From assembly GCF_021044425.1 (NCBI RefSeq), contig NZ_JAJNEC010000005.1:2108001-2172000 (forward strand): a DNA stretch of 64,000 nucleotides, in the 5' to 3' direction. This document shows, piece after piece, positions 35,414-44,118 of this stretch. The notes beneath the pieces are model-generated. The model made no database searches. It was not told where the DNA came from and was given only the letters and a program-made list of their open reading frames with translations. The translations under genes and the position numbers were made by a program. This DNA is from Niabella pedocola. GTDB lineage: Bacteria; Bacteroidota; Bacteroidia; Chitinophagales; Chitinophagaceae. Every line of letters starts with the position of its first letter. Position 1 is the first letter of the stretch.

Positions 35414-35722
35414 ATGGCAGAAATAAAAAGACGCACGATAATATTTTCCACTGGTAAACAAATCCGGATTTTTGGAAACAGCCTTGGAATCGGAAAGACT
35501 TTAGAAGTCGGAGAAGTATACATGCCCAACTTCTTTTCCCTGAATAATGAAACCGATCCAGAGGAAACATCTCGTATTGTACAAAATCCCCATCGCCTCA
35601 CAGCAGCGGAACTGATGGAACTTGCAGATCTAATGATGTTATATTGGCTACAACTTAAGGAGAACATTCGCAAATTTGGCATTGAGAATCCAAAGGTTTT
35701 CATACGAGATACTGGAAAATAA
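35414..35722 (+). CDS. unknown protein family shared by both mobilization modules (copy 2)
   Basis: 102 residues. Homologous to the product of 7590-7946: TGKQIRIFGNSLGIGKTLEV against SGKHIRFYGDSMAIGPGLQI, and ENIRKFGIENPKVFIRD against NNLRKYGVDNPKVFNRD. This copy lacks the Ala/Thr-rich insert. It has the same relative place, two genes or fewer upstream of mobC. The high conservation of NPKVF-x-RD at the C-terminus suggests a functional motif. Role unknown. Confidence 0.72.
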   Translation: MAEIKRRTIIFSTGKQIRIFGNSLGIGKTLEVGEVYMPNFFSLNNETDPEETSRIVQNPHRLTAAELMELADLMMLYWLQLKENIRKFGIENPKVFIRDTGK

Positions 35723-35748
35723 TTTTTTAACCGAAGCTGAAAAACACC

Positions 35749-37101
35749 ATGAACGAAGAAAAAATCAAGAACCTATTGGGGTATTTAGAATCTCTTGGAT
35801 TCAAAAACCAAGCCTTCGAAGATAAAATAAGAATAGTATCAAATGGAAATAATCAGCCTTTTGACCTGGAGCATACAGTAAGCTTTGGTGTGGAAACTAT
35901 AAAATTTCGTATTGAGTTTTGGTGGGATCACCAATTTAACGCATTCAAACTTGTAAGATATAGAGCCGCATACAAATCTTCTCCAACTGCAGAGGATATC
36001 GTCCGGGAATATGGCCCATTGGCAAAGGGCATTTACCATGTAAATTCGGTTTATCACGATATATCGGGCCGGATGGACGACCTGTATGAGAGATTTCAGT
36101 CAATGGATTTAGAGTCGTTTACTGATATTGAACTCTACTGGGAGTTGCAGCAGCGGCTTTCTCATAATCCCGAAAAATTTGAAATAAAATGTTTTCATAA
36201 TGGACCTGAAGGCTTTATTGAGTATATAATCCCCGTTGAGAAAATTAATGCCAATTATGAATTAACAACCTATAAGGCGACTTTAACCCCCATGCCTCCT
36301 ATTGAGCACGGTTTAAATAATGGAATAGATACGCTTGCGCTTGAAACTTTAATGAAGGATATTGACTGGCGTAATGATCGGAAATTATTCACATTGCACG
36401 ACGACTCCGATCCGGAATTTACGCCAGAAGTCGAGGAAATTCAGAGCCAGATGTTCCGGCTTGCTACGTTCCCCTCCGGTGCGTTTATTGTGGATCAGCT
36501 GAGTCTAAAATACTGGAGAGGTACTACATATTTTGAAGATCAAATTGAGCAAAGTGCCTGGGATTACGAAAAAACACTGCCCCAGAGAATCCAAAACTTT
36601 CCTATCACCTTAAAAAGCAGAGCAGCATTTAATGCACTATGTGGTCGGGCAATTTTTCAGACAAGAGTTTACCCCTTTTATGTTGAGAAACCAGCATGGA
36701 CACGATTTGACTTCACTGCAGTCGGACCCAATGGAAGTTATATATGCGAGGTAATCCCTGGTTTTGAGAAGGAAGACATAAGAAGCGAGCTCAGAAATTT
36801 TCCGATTCCTGAAAGTCAGTTTGAACAAATTATTGACAGATTATTACTGGGAGATCAGGCAAAAACGACATTACCTGATGGGAAGAAAGTTTATCTGGAG
36901 GCTAATCCTGAAGGGAAAACAATAAATGTGTATGCTGACAGTTTGAAACCTATAATGGTAAACTTTCACTTTTCTCCCGACTGGAACCCACAGCAAAGTG
37001 TGGAATTCAACGACGAAGTATTGAAAAGGGTGCGGCGAAAGAACCCGGTAATAAAGGTAGATCCGACTGAAAATAAGAAGAAGTCTCAACGGAGAAGATA
37101 A
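35749..37101 (+). CDS. large unknown protein in mobilization module 2
   Basis: 450 residues, soluble by sequence, with a basic tail (ENKKKSQRRR). It has mixed alpha/beta composition and several aromatic-rich segments (FRIEFWWDHQFNAFKLVRYR). I do not recognise a domain. It lies 26 bases downstream of the shared-family gene and is followed by a hairpin and the oriT-like region. Confidence 0.65.
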   Translation: MNEEKIKNLLGYLESLGFKNQAFEDKIRIVSNGNNQPFDLEHTVSFGVETIKFRIEFWWDHQFNAFKLVRYRAAYKSSPTAEDIVREYGPLAKGIYHVNSVYHDISGRMDDLYERFQSMDLESFTDIELYWELQQRLSHNPEKFEIKCFHNGPEGFIEYIIPVEKINANYELTTYKATLTPMPPIEHGLNNGIDTLALETLMKDIDWRNDRKLFTLHDDSDPEFTPEVEEIQSQMFRLATFPSGAFIVDQLSLKYWRGTTYFEDQIEQSAWDYEKTLPQRIQNFPITLKSRAAFNALCGRAIFQTRVYPFYVEKPAWTRFDFTAVGPNGSYICEVIPGFEKEDIRSELRNFPIPESQFEQIIDRLLLGDQAKTTLPDGKKVYLEANPEGKTINVYADSLKPIMVNFHFSPDWNPQQSVEFNDEVLKRVRRKNPVIKVDPTENKKKSQRRR

Positions 37102-37130
37102 CAATTCACATATCCTGAAAAATAAGAGCG

Positions 37131-37271
37131 AAACTGCCACAATTGCAGTTTTACTCTGCTAAAACAGTGTCTAAACGTTTTAGCGGAGGTTCCAAACGCG
37201 CGAAGGCGCATTCAGCAAGATGTATAGTTGTGCACAACTAAAATACCGCGCCTGCAAAGTCGGCGCGGTAT
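37131..37271. repeat. inverted-repeat cluster upstream of mobC, candidate oriT of module 2
   Basis: Four dyads occur in 140 bases. AAACTGC/GCAGTTT (37131-37151, possibly a terminator) is followed by GCTAAAAC/GTTTTAGC (37158-37184). The perfect 16-base palindrome TAGTTGTGCACAACTA is at 37225-37240. A perfect 10-base stem ATACCGCGCC/GGCGCGGTAT with a nine-base loop is at 37243-37271. MobC starts 52 bases later. This is the arrangement expected of an origin of transfer with MobC and relaxase binding dyads. The nick site is not identified. Confidence 0.6.
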
Positions 37272-37322
37272 AAGCCTCCAGTGTCGGCTTTTATGACAGG
37301 GTTAGTTAATGCAATATAGTAA

Positions 37323-37718
37323 ATGCGAAAGAAACAGAACGATAAGGAAGCACTTAAATATGACATTAAGCTCCGGGTTAACCAGTGGCATTATGATCGT
37401 TTGTGCAAACTGCTTTCCCTGTCTCATTATAAAAATATGAGTGAGTTACTCCGGGATATTGTTTGCGAACGACAGGTTATCACTTACACCCGAGACGAAT
37501 CTCTTGGAGTTGTAATGGAAGAGTTGACGCGCGTTCGCAAAGAATTAAATTCTATTGGAACAAACATCAACCAGGCTGTAAAACAAATTCATCAGACCAT
37601 GGAAAAAAGCAAAACACTTTTACTTGCATTAGAGCTCACCCAACAGCTTCAGGAGGTAAACCACCATACAGCGAAATTATTTCCGATCATTTCTCAACTG
37701 GCAAAAAAATGGTTGTAA
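37323..37718 (+). CDS. MobC-like relaxosome accessory protein (module 2)
   Basis: 131 residues. A ribbon-helix-helix-like basic N-terminus (MRKKQNDKEALKYDIKLRVN, SELLRDIVCER) is followed by a MobC-like helical region with ELNSIGTNINQAVKQIHQ near 77-94. It precedes and overlaps the relaxase gene by 10 bases. It is only distantly similar to the MobC-like protein of module 1. Confidence 0.82.
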   Translation: MRKKQNDKEALKYDIKLRVNQWHYDRLCKLLSLSHYKNMSELLRDIVCERQVITYTRDESLGVVMEELTRVRKELNSIGTNINQAVKQIHQTMEKSKTLLLALELTQQLQEVNHHTAKLFPIISQLAKKWL

Positions 37719-39223
37719 GGATAAAGAGTGGAAAATCGATTAGAGGTGTCCTGAGCTATAATGAAAATAAAGTTAAGGATAGTGTCGCCCAATGTATCGA
37801 AGCTGTGGGATTCGGTTGCCTGCCGGAAGAACTGTCCTTTGGTAATAAATTAAGCCGCTTTATCAAATTAACGGAACGAAATAAAATTGCCAAAACAAAT
37901 GCCATTCATATTACACTAAATTTTCATCCGGATGAAAAACTAAGCGACGGATCCCTAAAGAATATCGCGGCAACTTATATGGAAAAGATCGGTTTCGGTG
38001 ACCAGCCCTATCTGGTATATCGGCATTTTGATGCAGCTCACGATCATATTCATATTGCAACCGTCAATATCAGGTCTGATGGAACCCGGATAGATATTCA
38101 TGATATTGGCAGAAACGAATCCGAACAAGCCCGTAAAGAAATTGAGGAAACATTTCGACTAATCCATGCTGAAGGCCGGGCATATTCGATGACTACAGTA
38201 CTAAAACCTGCAGATTTAACCCAAGCTAAATACGGAAAACGCCCCACCAAGAATGAAATTTCCAATATAGTGCGTACGGTTGCAAAGTCTTTTAAATACG
38301 GTAGCTTCAAAGAGTATAGTGACATTTTAAGAGAATACAATGTACTGGCCAGCCGTGGAGAACCAGGGACAAAAATGCATAAAGAGGGAGGACTTGTGTA
38401 CCAATTATTTGATAAAAATAAAAACAAAGGTGTTGGCATTCCCATTAAGTCCAGTTCAATATATGAAAAACCCACACTTAAAAATATTGAACAAAGGTTT
38501 GAGCAAAATAAAGTGGCGCGCAAGCAATACCGTCAGCGGGTCATTCGGACTGTAGATCGCATTCTGACAAATCCAACGGATAAAAGGGCATTCATTGCTG
38601 CGCTTGAGGCCGAAAATATTATTGCAGATTTCAAAACCAATGAGGACCTGTATATCTACGGCATTACGTTTCTCGATAAAAATACGGGTTGTTTTTTTAA
38701 TGGCAGTGATATTGGAAAAGCCTATAGCGCCAAGGCTATCCTGGATAGACTGCAGACTGGATCCTCAAAAGACAATGCCATCAACCGCGATTTTGTAGAG
38801 AAACTCCTGGCAGAAACGGATTTCTCTAAGGACTTTAAAGAAGTATTGTTCACATGGATGCGTACCGGGGCATTGGTAAAAGCATTTGTAACAGAGAGTG
38901 GAAATACGCGCTATAAAATCGGTCGTATCCAAACCGAGCCTGAGTCCTATTTACCTGTAGATGGAAAAATTGGAAAATATCTTGCTGTCAACCAGTACGG
39001 TACTGCCCAGGCGAATACGATCATTGATTTTCTGGCTAAACGAATTTCCAATCCTGTAATATTCCATAAGAACAGCAGTGACTGGGATAAGATTTTTACA
39101 ACTTTTGAAAAGGAACTCTTCTCTATTCTGCAAAAACTCTGGGGTCCTGTTTACAGTAATAATGCACTTCCTTTTGAATTATTAAAAGAGGCCCGAAGAA
39201 AGAAAAGAAGAAAAAGAAATTAA
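37709..39223 (+). CDS. relaxase / mobilization nuclease (module 2)
   Basis: 504 residues from ATG 37709 (MVVRIKSGKSIRGVLSYNEN). The frame stays open further upstream, but only antisense to sense within mobC, so I reject earlier starts. Motif III is HFDAAHDHIHIATVNIRSDG (about 109-128), the metal-binding histidine triad of MobA/VirD2-like relaxases. The C-terminus is very basic (KRRKRN). It would nick oriT and pilot the strand through a helper channel. It is larger than and divergent from the module 1 relaxase. Confidence 0.9.
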   Translation: MVVRIKSGKSIRGVLSYNENKVKDSVAQCIEAVGFGCLPEELSFGNKLSRFIKLTERNKIAKTNAIHITLNFHPDEKLSDGSLKNIAATYMEKIGFGDQPYLVYRHFDAAHDHIHIATVNIRSDGTRIDIHDIGRNESEQARKEIEETFRLIHAEGRAYSMTTVLKPADLTQAKYGKRPTKNEISNIVRTVAKSFKYGSFKEYSDILREYNVLASRGEPGTKMHKEGGLVYQLFDKNKNKGVGIPIKSSSIYEKPTLKNIEQRFEQNKVARKQYRQRVIRTVDRILTNPTDKRAFIAALEAENIIADFKTNEDLYIYGITFLDKNTGCFFNGSDIGKAYSAKAILDRLQTGSSKDNAINRDFVEKLLAETDFSKDFKEVLFTWMRTGALVKAFVTESGNTRYKIGRIQTEPESYLPVDGKIGKYLAVNQYGTAQANTIIDFLAKRISNPVIFHKNSSDWDKIFTTFEKELFSILQKLWGPVYSNNALPFELLKEARRKKRRKRN

Positions 39224-39253
39224 TTAGCCTAAACACCAAAAGATTTTAAACCT

Positions 39254-41251
39254 ATGAATACCGGAGAAAACGATCAGGGATTAAGAGTCATTCTGGACTT
39301 TGTCCGGAAAGGAAGTATTATTCTACTCATCTTGCATTTTTACATTAGTTGCTACACTGCTTTTGAAAAATGGGGTCTGACATTTAAAATTTTGGAATCT
39401 ATTCTACTCAATTTTTCCCGTTTCAGTTTCGTTACACATCCGGTTTATATTAAAGCATTTTCCTTAGGGCTACTTGTTTTATCCTTGACTGGAGTAAAAG
39501 GAAAGAAAGACGAAAAGATCAATCGAAGCAGTATCGTGGCTTTTTTGGTATTGGGCATCCTGATTTATTTTATTTCCGGCTTACTATTTTATTCAGCCCT
39601 CCCGGCTGAGCCATTAACATGCAGTTATATACTTCTTACGACCTCCGGATATCTTCTTTTTCTTACAGGTGGGGCCAGGTTGTCCAGATTGATTAAACTT
39701 CAGCTAAATAAAGACATTTTTAACGAGCAGAATGAAACCTTTCCGCAGGAAGAAAGATTACTGGAAAACAAATACAGTATCAACTTACCAGGCTTATACA
39801 AGTTGAAAGGAAAGATCCGGAATATGTATCTGAACCTCATCAACTGTTTTAGAATGGTTTTAATTATCGGCTCTCCGGGAGCCGGGAAAACATTCTACCT
39901 GATCAGGGAAATTATTTTACAATCGATAAGAAAAAATTATTGCGTAGTACTATACGACTTCAAATATGACGACCTTACTAAAATTGCTTATAATGCGTGG
40001 CTCAAGTATAAACACACCTACCCGGTAGAGCCTAAATTCTACATCATTAATTTTGATGATCCGATAAATAGATGCAACCCACTTGAGCCCTCCACCCTAC
40101 TGGATATAACCGACGCAACCGAAAGCTCACGCACCATCTTACTCGGGTTAAACATGGAGTGGATTAAGAAGACTGGCGACTTCTTTGTGGAGTCACCAAT
40201 AAATTTCTTTACCGCCGTTATTTGGTTTTTAAAAAAATATAAGAATGGTGTTTATTGTACGATCCCGCATGCGATAGAGCTCACACAGATGCAATATGAC
40301 GATCTTTTTCCGGTTCTATCGACAGAACCGGAGATCGAAGTCCTCATTAATCCATTTATTAGCGCTTATATGAACCGGGCAATGGAGCAGCTGGAAGGAC
40401 AGATTGCTTCTGCCAAAATAGCCCTTGCCCGGATTTCCTCGCCCCTTTTGTATTATGTACTCTCGGGAAATGACTTTTCCCTGGACGTTAACAATCCCCA
40501 AGAACCAAAAATTGTGGCGCTGGCTAACAATCCGGAAAAAACCCAGATCTACGGCGCTGTAATTTCTCTATACATCAACCGCCTTTTCCGGATACTGCCT
40601 AAAAAAGGCAGACAACACACAGCTATTATTATTGATGAAGCCTCAAGTTTGTTCGCCAATGGCATTGAAAATTACCTGGCCATTGCCAGGGGATATTTTT
40701 TAGCAACCTTCCTGGCAATTCAAAATGTGGCTCAGTTAAGGAAATCCTATGGCCGGGAACAGGCTGATGTTATCTTCAACCTAGCTGGCAACATAATCTG
40801 CGGCCAGTCCACCGGGGATACCGCAAAAGCGGTATCAGAGGCCATTGGCAAAATTGTACAGGAACGCGAGAGTGTGTCTATAAACAGAACGGACACCAGT
40901 ATTAGCAAAAATACGCAACTAGATTATGCAGTACCGGCGTCAAAAATAGCAACTATGAGCGCCGGAGAATTCGCTGGTGTAGTTGCTGATAATCCGGATC
41001 AAAAGATTGAAAGAAAAGCTTTTCATTGTACAATTATAAATGACCCTGCTAGCATTAATGCGGAGCAAGCCCGTTATATACCATTACCCCCGGCCGGAGT
41101 TTCTGCATTGGAAATTCAGAATAATTTTATTCGTATTAAAAATGAGGTCGGAGATATTATTGAATCCGAACTGGAAAGGATCAGGAAGGATCCGAACCTT
41201 GCCCATTTATTGTTTGTTAAGCCAGGTTCTGGAGTTCCTCCTGGCGAATAA
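39254..41251 (+). CDS. type IV coupling protein (TraG/VirD4-like ATPase)
   Basis: 665 residues. The N-terminal third has about four membrane helices. Walker A is IGSPGAGKTFYL near 206-217, Walker B is HTAIIIDEASSLFAN near 455-469, and a TraM-recognition/AAA C-terminal region follows (ATFLAIQNVAQLRKSYGREQ). Coupling proteins link the relaxosome to the type IV secretion channel and drive DNA transfer at the inner membrane. It is the last gene of the module and is followed by a terminator. No channel genes are nearby, so the element is mobilizable rather than self-transmissible. Confidence 0.9.
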   Translation: MNTGENDQGLRVILDFVRKGSIILLILHFYISCYTAFEKWGLTFKILESILLNFSRFSFVTHPVYIKAFSLGLLVLSLTGVKGKKDEKINRSSIVAFLVLGILIYFISGLLFYSALPAEPLTCSYILLTTSGYLLFLTGGARLSRLIKLQLNKDIFNEQNETFPQEERLLENKYSINLPGLYKLKGKIRNMYLNLINCFRMVLIIGSPGAGKTFYLIREIILQSIRKNYCVVLYDFKYDDLTKIAYNAWLKYKHTYPVEPKFYIINFDDPINRCNPLEPSTLLDITDATESSRTILLGLNMEWIKKTGDFFVESPINFFTAVIWFLKKYKNGVYCTIPHAIELTQMQYDDLFPVLSTEPEIEVLINPFISAYMNRAMEQLEGQIASAKIALARISSPLLYYVLSGNDFSLDVNNPQEPKIVALANNPEKTQIYGAVISLYINRLFRILPKKGRQHTAIIIDEASSLFANGIENYLAIARGYFLATFLAIQNVAQLRKSYGREQADVIFNLAGNIICGQSTGDTAKAVSEAIGKIVQERESVSINRTDTSISKNTQLDYAVPASKIATMSAGEFAGVVADNPDQKIERKAFHCTIINDPASINAEQARYIPLPPAGVSALEIQNNFIRIKNEVGDIIESELERIRKDPNLAHLLFVKPGSGVPPGE

Positions 41252-41340
41252 TTAGACTCCTTTCCGTACTTTTATATTTGGTATTTTTTAATATATTTCT
41301 TAAATTGTAGCTGGTGTTTTTCATAGGTTAGCAACGCCCA

Positions 41341-41365
41341 GCTCTGTCAAGGGCAGGGCTTTTAT
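41341..41365 (+). terminator. intrinsic terminator after the coupling protein gene
   Basis: GCTCTG (41341-41346) pairs with CAGGGC (41354-41359) with one G-T pair, followed by TTTTAT. It closes the module 2 transcript. Confidence 0.6.
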
Positions 41366-41559
41366 AATTCGGACTTTTTAAAATTATTCTTCTCCAACGC
41401 TTCCTCCAGGAACTGGATAAGAGTCTTGGCTTGCCTTGTGGCTAGCAATACACCATGACGATCCTCCCAGGATGATAAGTTTGTAGGATGACCGGCCAAT
41501 TCCTCGGCTTCAACATAAGTTTTCAAATAGTTTAATAAGGTTGTTATTTCTTGTCCCAT
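41362..41559 (-). CDS. small unknown protein
   Basis: 65 residues, mostly helical (LLNYLKTYVEAEELAG, ARQAKTLIQFLEEALEKN-type pattern). It is convergent to the coupling protein operon. No family recognised. Confidence 0.5.
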   Translation of the reverse strand: MGQEITTLLNYLKTYVEAEELAGHPTNLSSWEDRHGVLLATRQAKTLIQFLEEALEKNNFKKSEL

Positions 41560-41614
41560 TAATTTACATTTTACGGTTTATTCTAAAGCAGACCTCAACA
41601 CGAGAGAATAAAAA

Positions 41615-42187
41615 TTATAAATATCCTCTTTCACGTAATATCTTGTCGATTTCTTCCTGGGTCATTGGTTTTGGCGCCGGGTATGGCTCGCCCTCTTTAG
41701 AATGCGATATTTCATTGACTCTGAGAACCATATTTCCATCCGGGCCAATAAATGGGGTGCGCTCAATATCCCTGGTAATATCTAATACACCAAATTCCTT
41801 TAAAAAGCCTGATCGCATGGGGCGGTGCCAATATTCACCAGTGAAAAACTTTTCTTGAGTGCAGAATGCTGGTTTTTTCTTTTTACGCCATTTTAATAAA
41901 TGGCTCCTGTAATCACTACTATCGAATTCGAGCACAACAGGATAAAACGACATCAACATCATAAAACGCTGATGATATTGTATCTCTTCGGCACTTGGTG
42001 GAATAGAAGGCTTAAATGACGGGGCCAACAGAATTTTATATAATGAATCAAAACGTGCTTTAGCCTCCTCGAGCGAGTTGAAATGTATTAAAGCAGATGC
42101 CTCACTATCCCTCACTATTAGAGAATCAACATTATTTAATTTTGAACCAATCAGGTATATTTTTTTATTTACAGGCTGATGTTCCAT
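41615..42187 (-). CDS. unknown protein downstream of the LytTR operon
   Basis: 190 residues beginning MEHQPVNKKIYLIGSKLNNV, with a Pro/Lys-rich C-terminus (APKPMTQEEIDKILRERGYL). No membrane helix or known motif. It lies 86 bases after the response regulator gene in the same direction and may belong to that transcript or to the mobile element. Confidence 0.55.
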   Translation of the reverse strand: MEHQPVNKKIYLIGSKLNNVDSLIVRDSEASALIHFNSLEEAKARFDSLYKILLAPSFKPSIPPSAEEIQYHQRFMMLMSFYPVVLEFDSSDYRSHLLKWRKKKKPAFCTQEKFFTGEYWHRPMRSGFLKEFGVLDITRDIERTPFIGPDGNMVLRVNEISHSKEGEPYPAPKPMTQEEIDKILRERGYL

Positions 42188-42273
42188 TGGCCATTATTTT
42201 CATAATCTGCAATACTATAAATTTACAATATTTATTTAAGGCACGGGTGAATTCATTTCGGCAACTGGTCAAA

Positions 42274-43011
42274 TCAGGGGTGGCCCCTATCACTTAGCAA
42301 TCTATGGTTGACCAGATTAAGCAATTCAGATTTGTACGTTTTTCCGATCGGTATTTGATCTTCCCGATTTTTAAGCATTAAAAAATTACTTTGTATCAAA
42401 GAAATTTTGGAAATCGGTATGATAAATGATTTGTGTATTCTTTTAAAATTTGAGGAAGAAAGTGAATTTTCAATTTCCTTCATCGTTGAGTATACCATGA
42501 TTATCCGCTTACCGCAATGAAAAGCTATATAGTTATTCTTTGCTTCAATAAAATCAATGTCTGCAAAATTCACCCTGAGTACTTTTCCCTTAGATTCAGC
42601 TTTTACAAAAATATAGTCGTCGGCTATTTCCTCGTTTCCATTTTTCTCAGGTCCGGCAGATAATAATTTTCGGATTTTTCGAATAGCTTTCATAAAGCGG
42701 TCAAATGGAATTGGCTTCATGAGGTAGTCGACTGCATCAAGGTCATAGCTTTCAACCGCAAACTCGGAAAAAGCTGTGCAGAAAACTACTTGAATCTCCT
42801 GATCCAACATATTTATAAGCTCAATACCAGTCACCTCATCCATTTGAATATCCAAAAAAACAACATCAGGCTTGGCGCTTCTTATCAACTCAAGTCCTTT
42901 AAGAGGATCCGTAGAGGTACCAACCAGTTCCAGGTCTGAGACTCGTTTAATGTAATTCGTCAGCACATTAATAGCAGATTGCTCATCGTCAATTATGGCA
43001 CATTTAATCAT
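42274..43011 (-). CDS. LytTR-family response regulator
   Basis: 245 residues. The receiver domain (1-120) has the phospho-acceptor Asp in DVVFLDIQMDEVTG near 54 and the conserved Lys in DYLMKPIPFDRF. The LytTR DNA-binding domain (about 145-240) has FIEAKNNYIAFHCGKRIIMV and RIHKSFIIPISKISLI. It is the output of the LytS-type kinase encoded three bases upstream. Such pairs often control a few nearby genes, here probably the acyltransferase and peptide genes. Confidence 0.92.
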   Translation of the reverse strand: MIKCAIIDDEQSAINVLTNYIKRVSDLELVGTSTDPLKGLELIRSAKPDVVFLDIQMDEVTGIELINMLDQEIQVVFCTAFSEFAVESYDLDAVDYLMKPIPFDRFMKAIRKIRKLLSAGPEKNGNEEIADDYIFVKAESKGKVLRVNFADIDFIEAKNNYIAFHCGKRIIMVYSTMKEIENSLSSSNFKRIHKSFIIPISKISLIQSNFLMLKNREDQIPIGKTYKSELLNLVNHRLLSDRGHP

Positions 43012-43014
43012 AAA

Positions 43015-44115
43015 TTAATTTTTTACGGTTAAATGAAATAGATATAGTCCGTCTTTTTTTTCTGCATTCATTTCATACCTGTTACTAAATGCAACATCAA
43101 GTCGTTTACTCAGATTTGAAATACCGATGTTGGATGACGAAAATTGTACGTTGCTTTTTTTTATTTTGTTGCAGCAGAAAAAATGGACCTCGCCGGGGGT
43201 TAAGTCTACTTTTATTGATAGTGGACAACGCGGGTCATTCAAGTCGCCATATTTAAAAGCGTTTTCCACAATTGTTATAAATGAAAGCGGGGGAACCATA
43301 TGTCCGTTTATGTGTCCCTCAACATCGTAAACAATCATTTTACTCTCTCCAAACCTCATGTTGTTGATGTCTATAAGGTTCTGAAGGTGATCCAATTCTT
43401 TTTGGACAGAGACCTTGCCACTATCAAATTCAAGTGCCTCCATTGAATACCTCATAATGGAAGAAAGCTTCAGAATGTTATCCGCAAGTGCAGGAGAATA
43501 ATTCAGCGCTTCCGAAAAGAAAGTATTCAAGGTATTGTGTAAAAAATGAGGGTTGATCTGCGATCGAAGAAAAGCATATTCATATTGTAGCTTATCCTGC
43601 TGCGCTTTCAACTCCTGCTCTTTTAATTTAGCATTTTCCAGTTCCTGTTGAGATTTTTCCCTTTCAAGCAGCCTTAAGTTCTTTTCTTTTTTCAATGATT
43701 CCCTGATATAAAAGTATAGCATGGCAAAAGAGAAAAAGCGCACATATCCCAATACCGCCTCTTGTATAAATGGTTTAAATCCTTTAGAGGAATAGATCAC
43801 TACGCCAAACCGGGGTAGAATCAAATAAATATAAACATATGCAAGGGATGCCATAATAATAAAAACGATAAAAAAAGATGCTACACTCCACAAGACTCTC
43901 TTTTTTTTACGAACGCCTAAACAATAAACACTAATATAAAAGGTGAGGCAGTATGGGAGGATGTAAAGAATGGTATTAGTTATTGAAACATTTGGCTTCG
44001 TCAATACCGCTGCAATGTGCAGAAATAATGCGTAAAGGATCCAGGCAAGCAAATGCCAAAGAAATGGTTTTACTCCTTTTCTATTTGCTGAATTGACTTT
44101 CCTTAGCACAAACAA
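43015..44115 (-). CDS. LytS-type sensor histidine kinase
   Basis: 366 residues. Four to five membrane helices fill residues 15-145, followed by a charged coiled coil (about 148-183). The His_kinase domain has SQINPHFLHNTLNTFFSEAL near 186-205 (phospho-acceptor His), with an N-box-like FITIVENAFKYGDL. The sensor part has no large extracellular domain, so any signal must be sensed by the helices or short loops. Gaps of three bases on both sides place it in one operon with the acyltransferase-like protein and the regulator. Confidence 0.9.
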   Translation of the reverse strand: MFVLRKVNSANRKGVKPFLWHLLAWILYALFLHIAAVLTKPNVSITNTILYILPYCLTFYISVYCLGVRKKKRVLWSVASFFIVFIIMASLAYVYIYLILPRFGVVIYSSKGFKPFIQEAVLGYVRFFSFAMLYFYIRESLKKEKNLRLLEREKSQQELENAKLKEQELKAQQDKLQYEYAFLRSQINPHFLHNTLNTFFSEALNYSPALADNILKLSSIMRYSMEALEFDSGKVSVQKELDHLQNLIDINNMRFGESKMIVYDVEGHINGHMVPPLSFITIVENAFKYGDLNDPRCPLSIKVDLTPGEVHFFCCNKIKKSNVQFSSSNIGISNLSKRLDVAFSNRYEMNAEKKDGLYLFHLTVKN

Positions 44116-44118
44116 AAA

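Noticed and set aside
37463..37708. Earlier start of the module 2 relaxase
   Set aside because: The upstream part is a shadow of mobC; the relaxase opening MVVRIKSGKSIRG begins at 37709.
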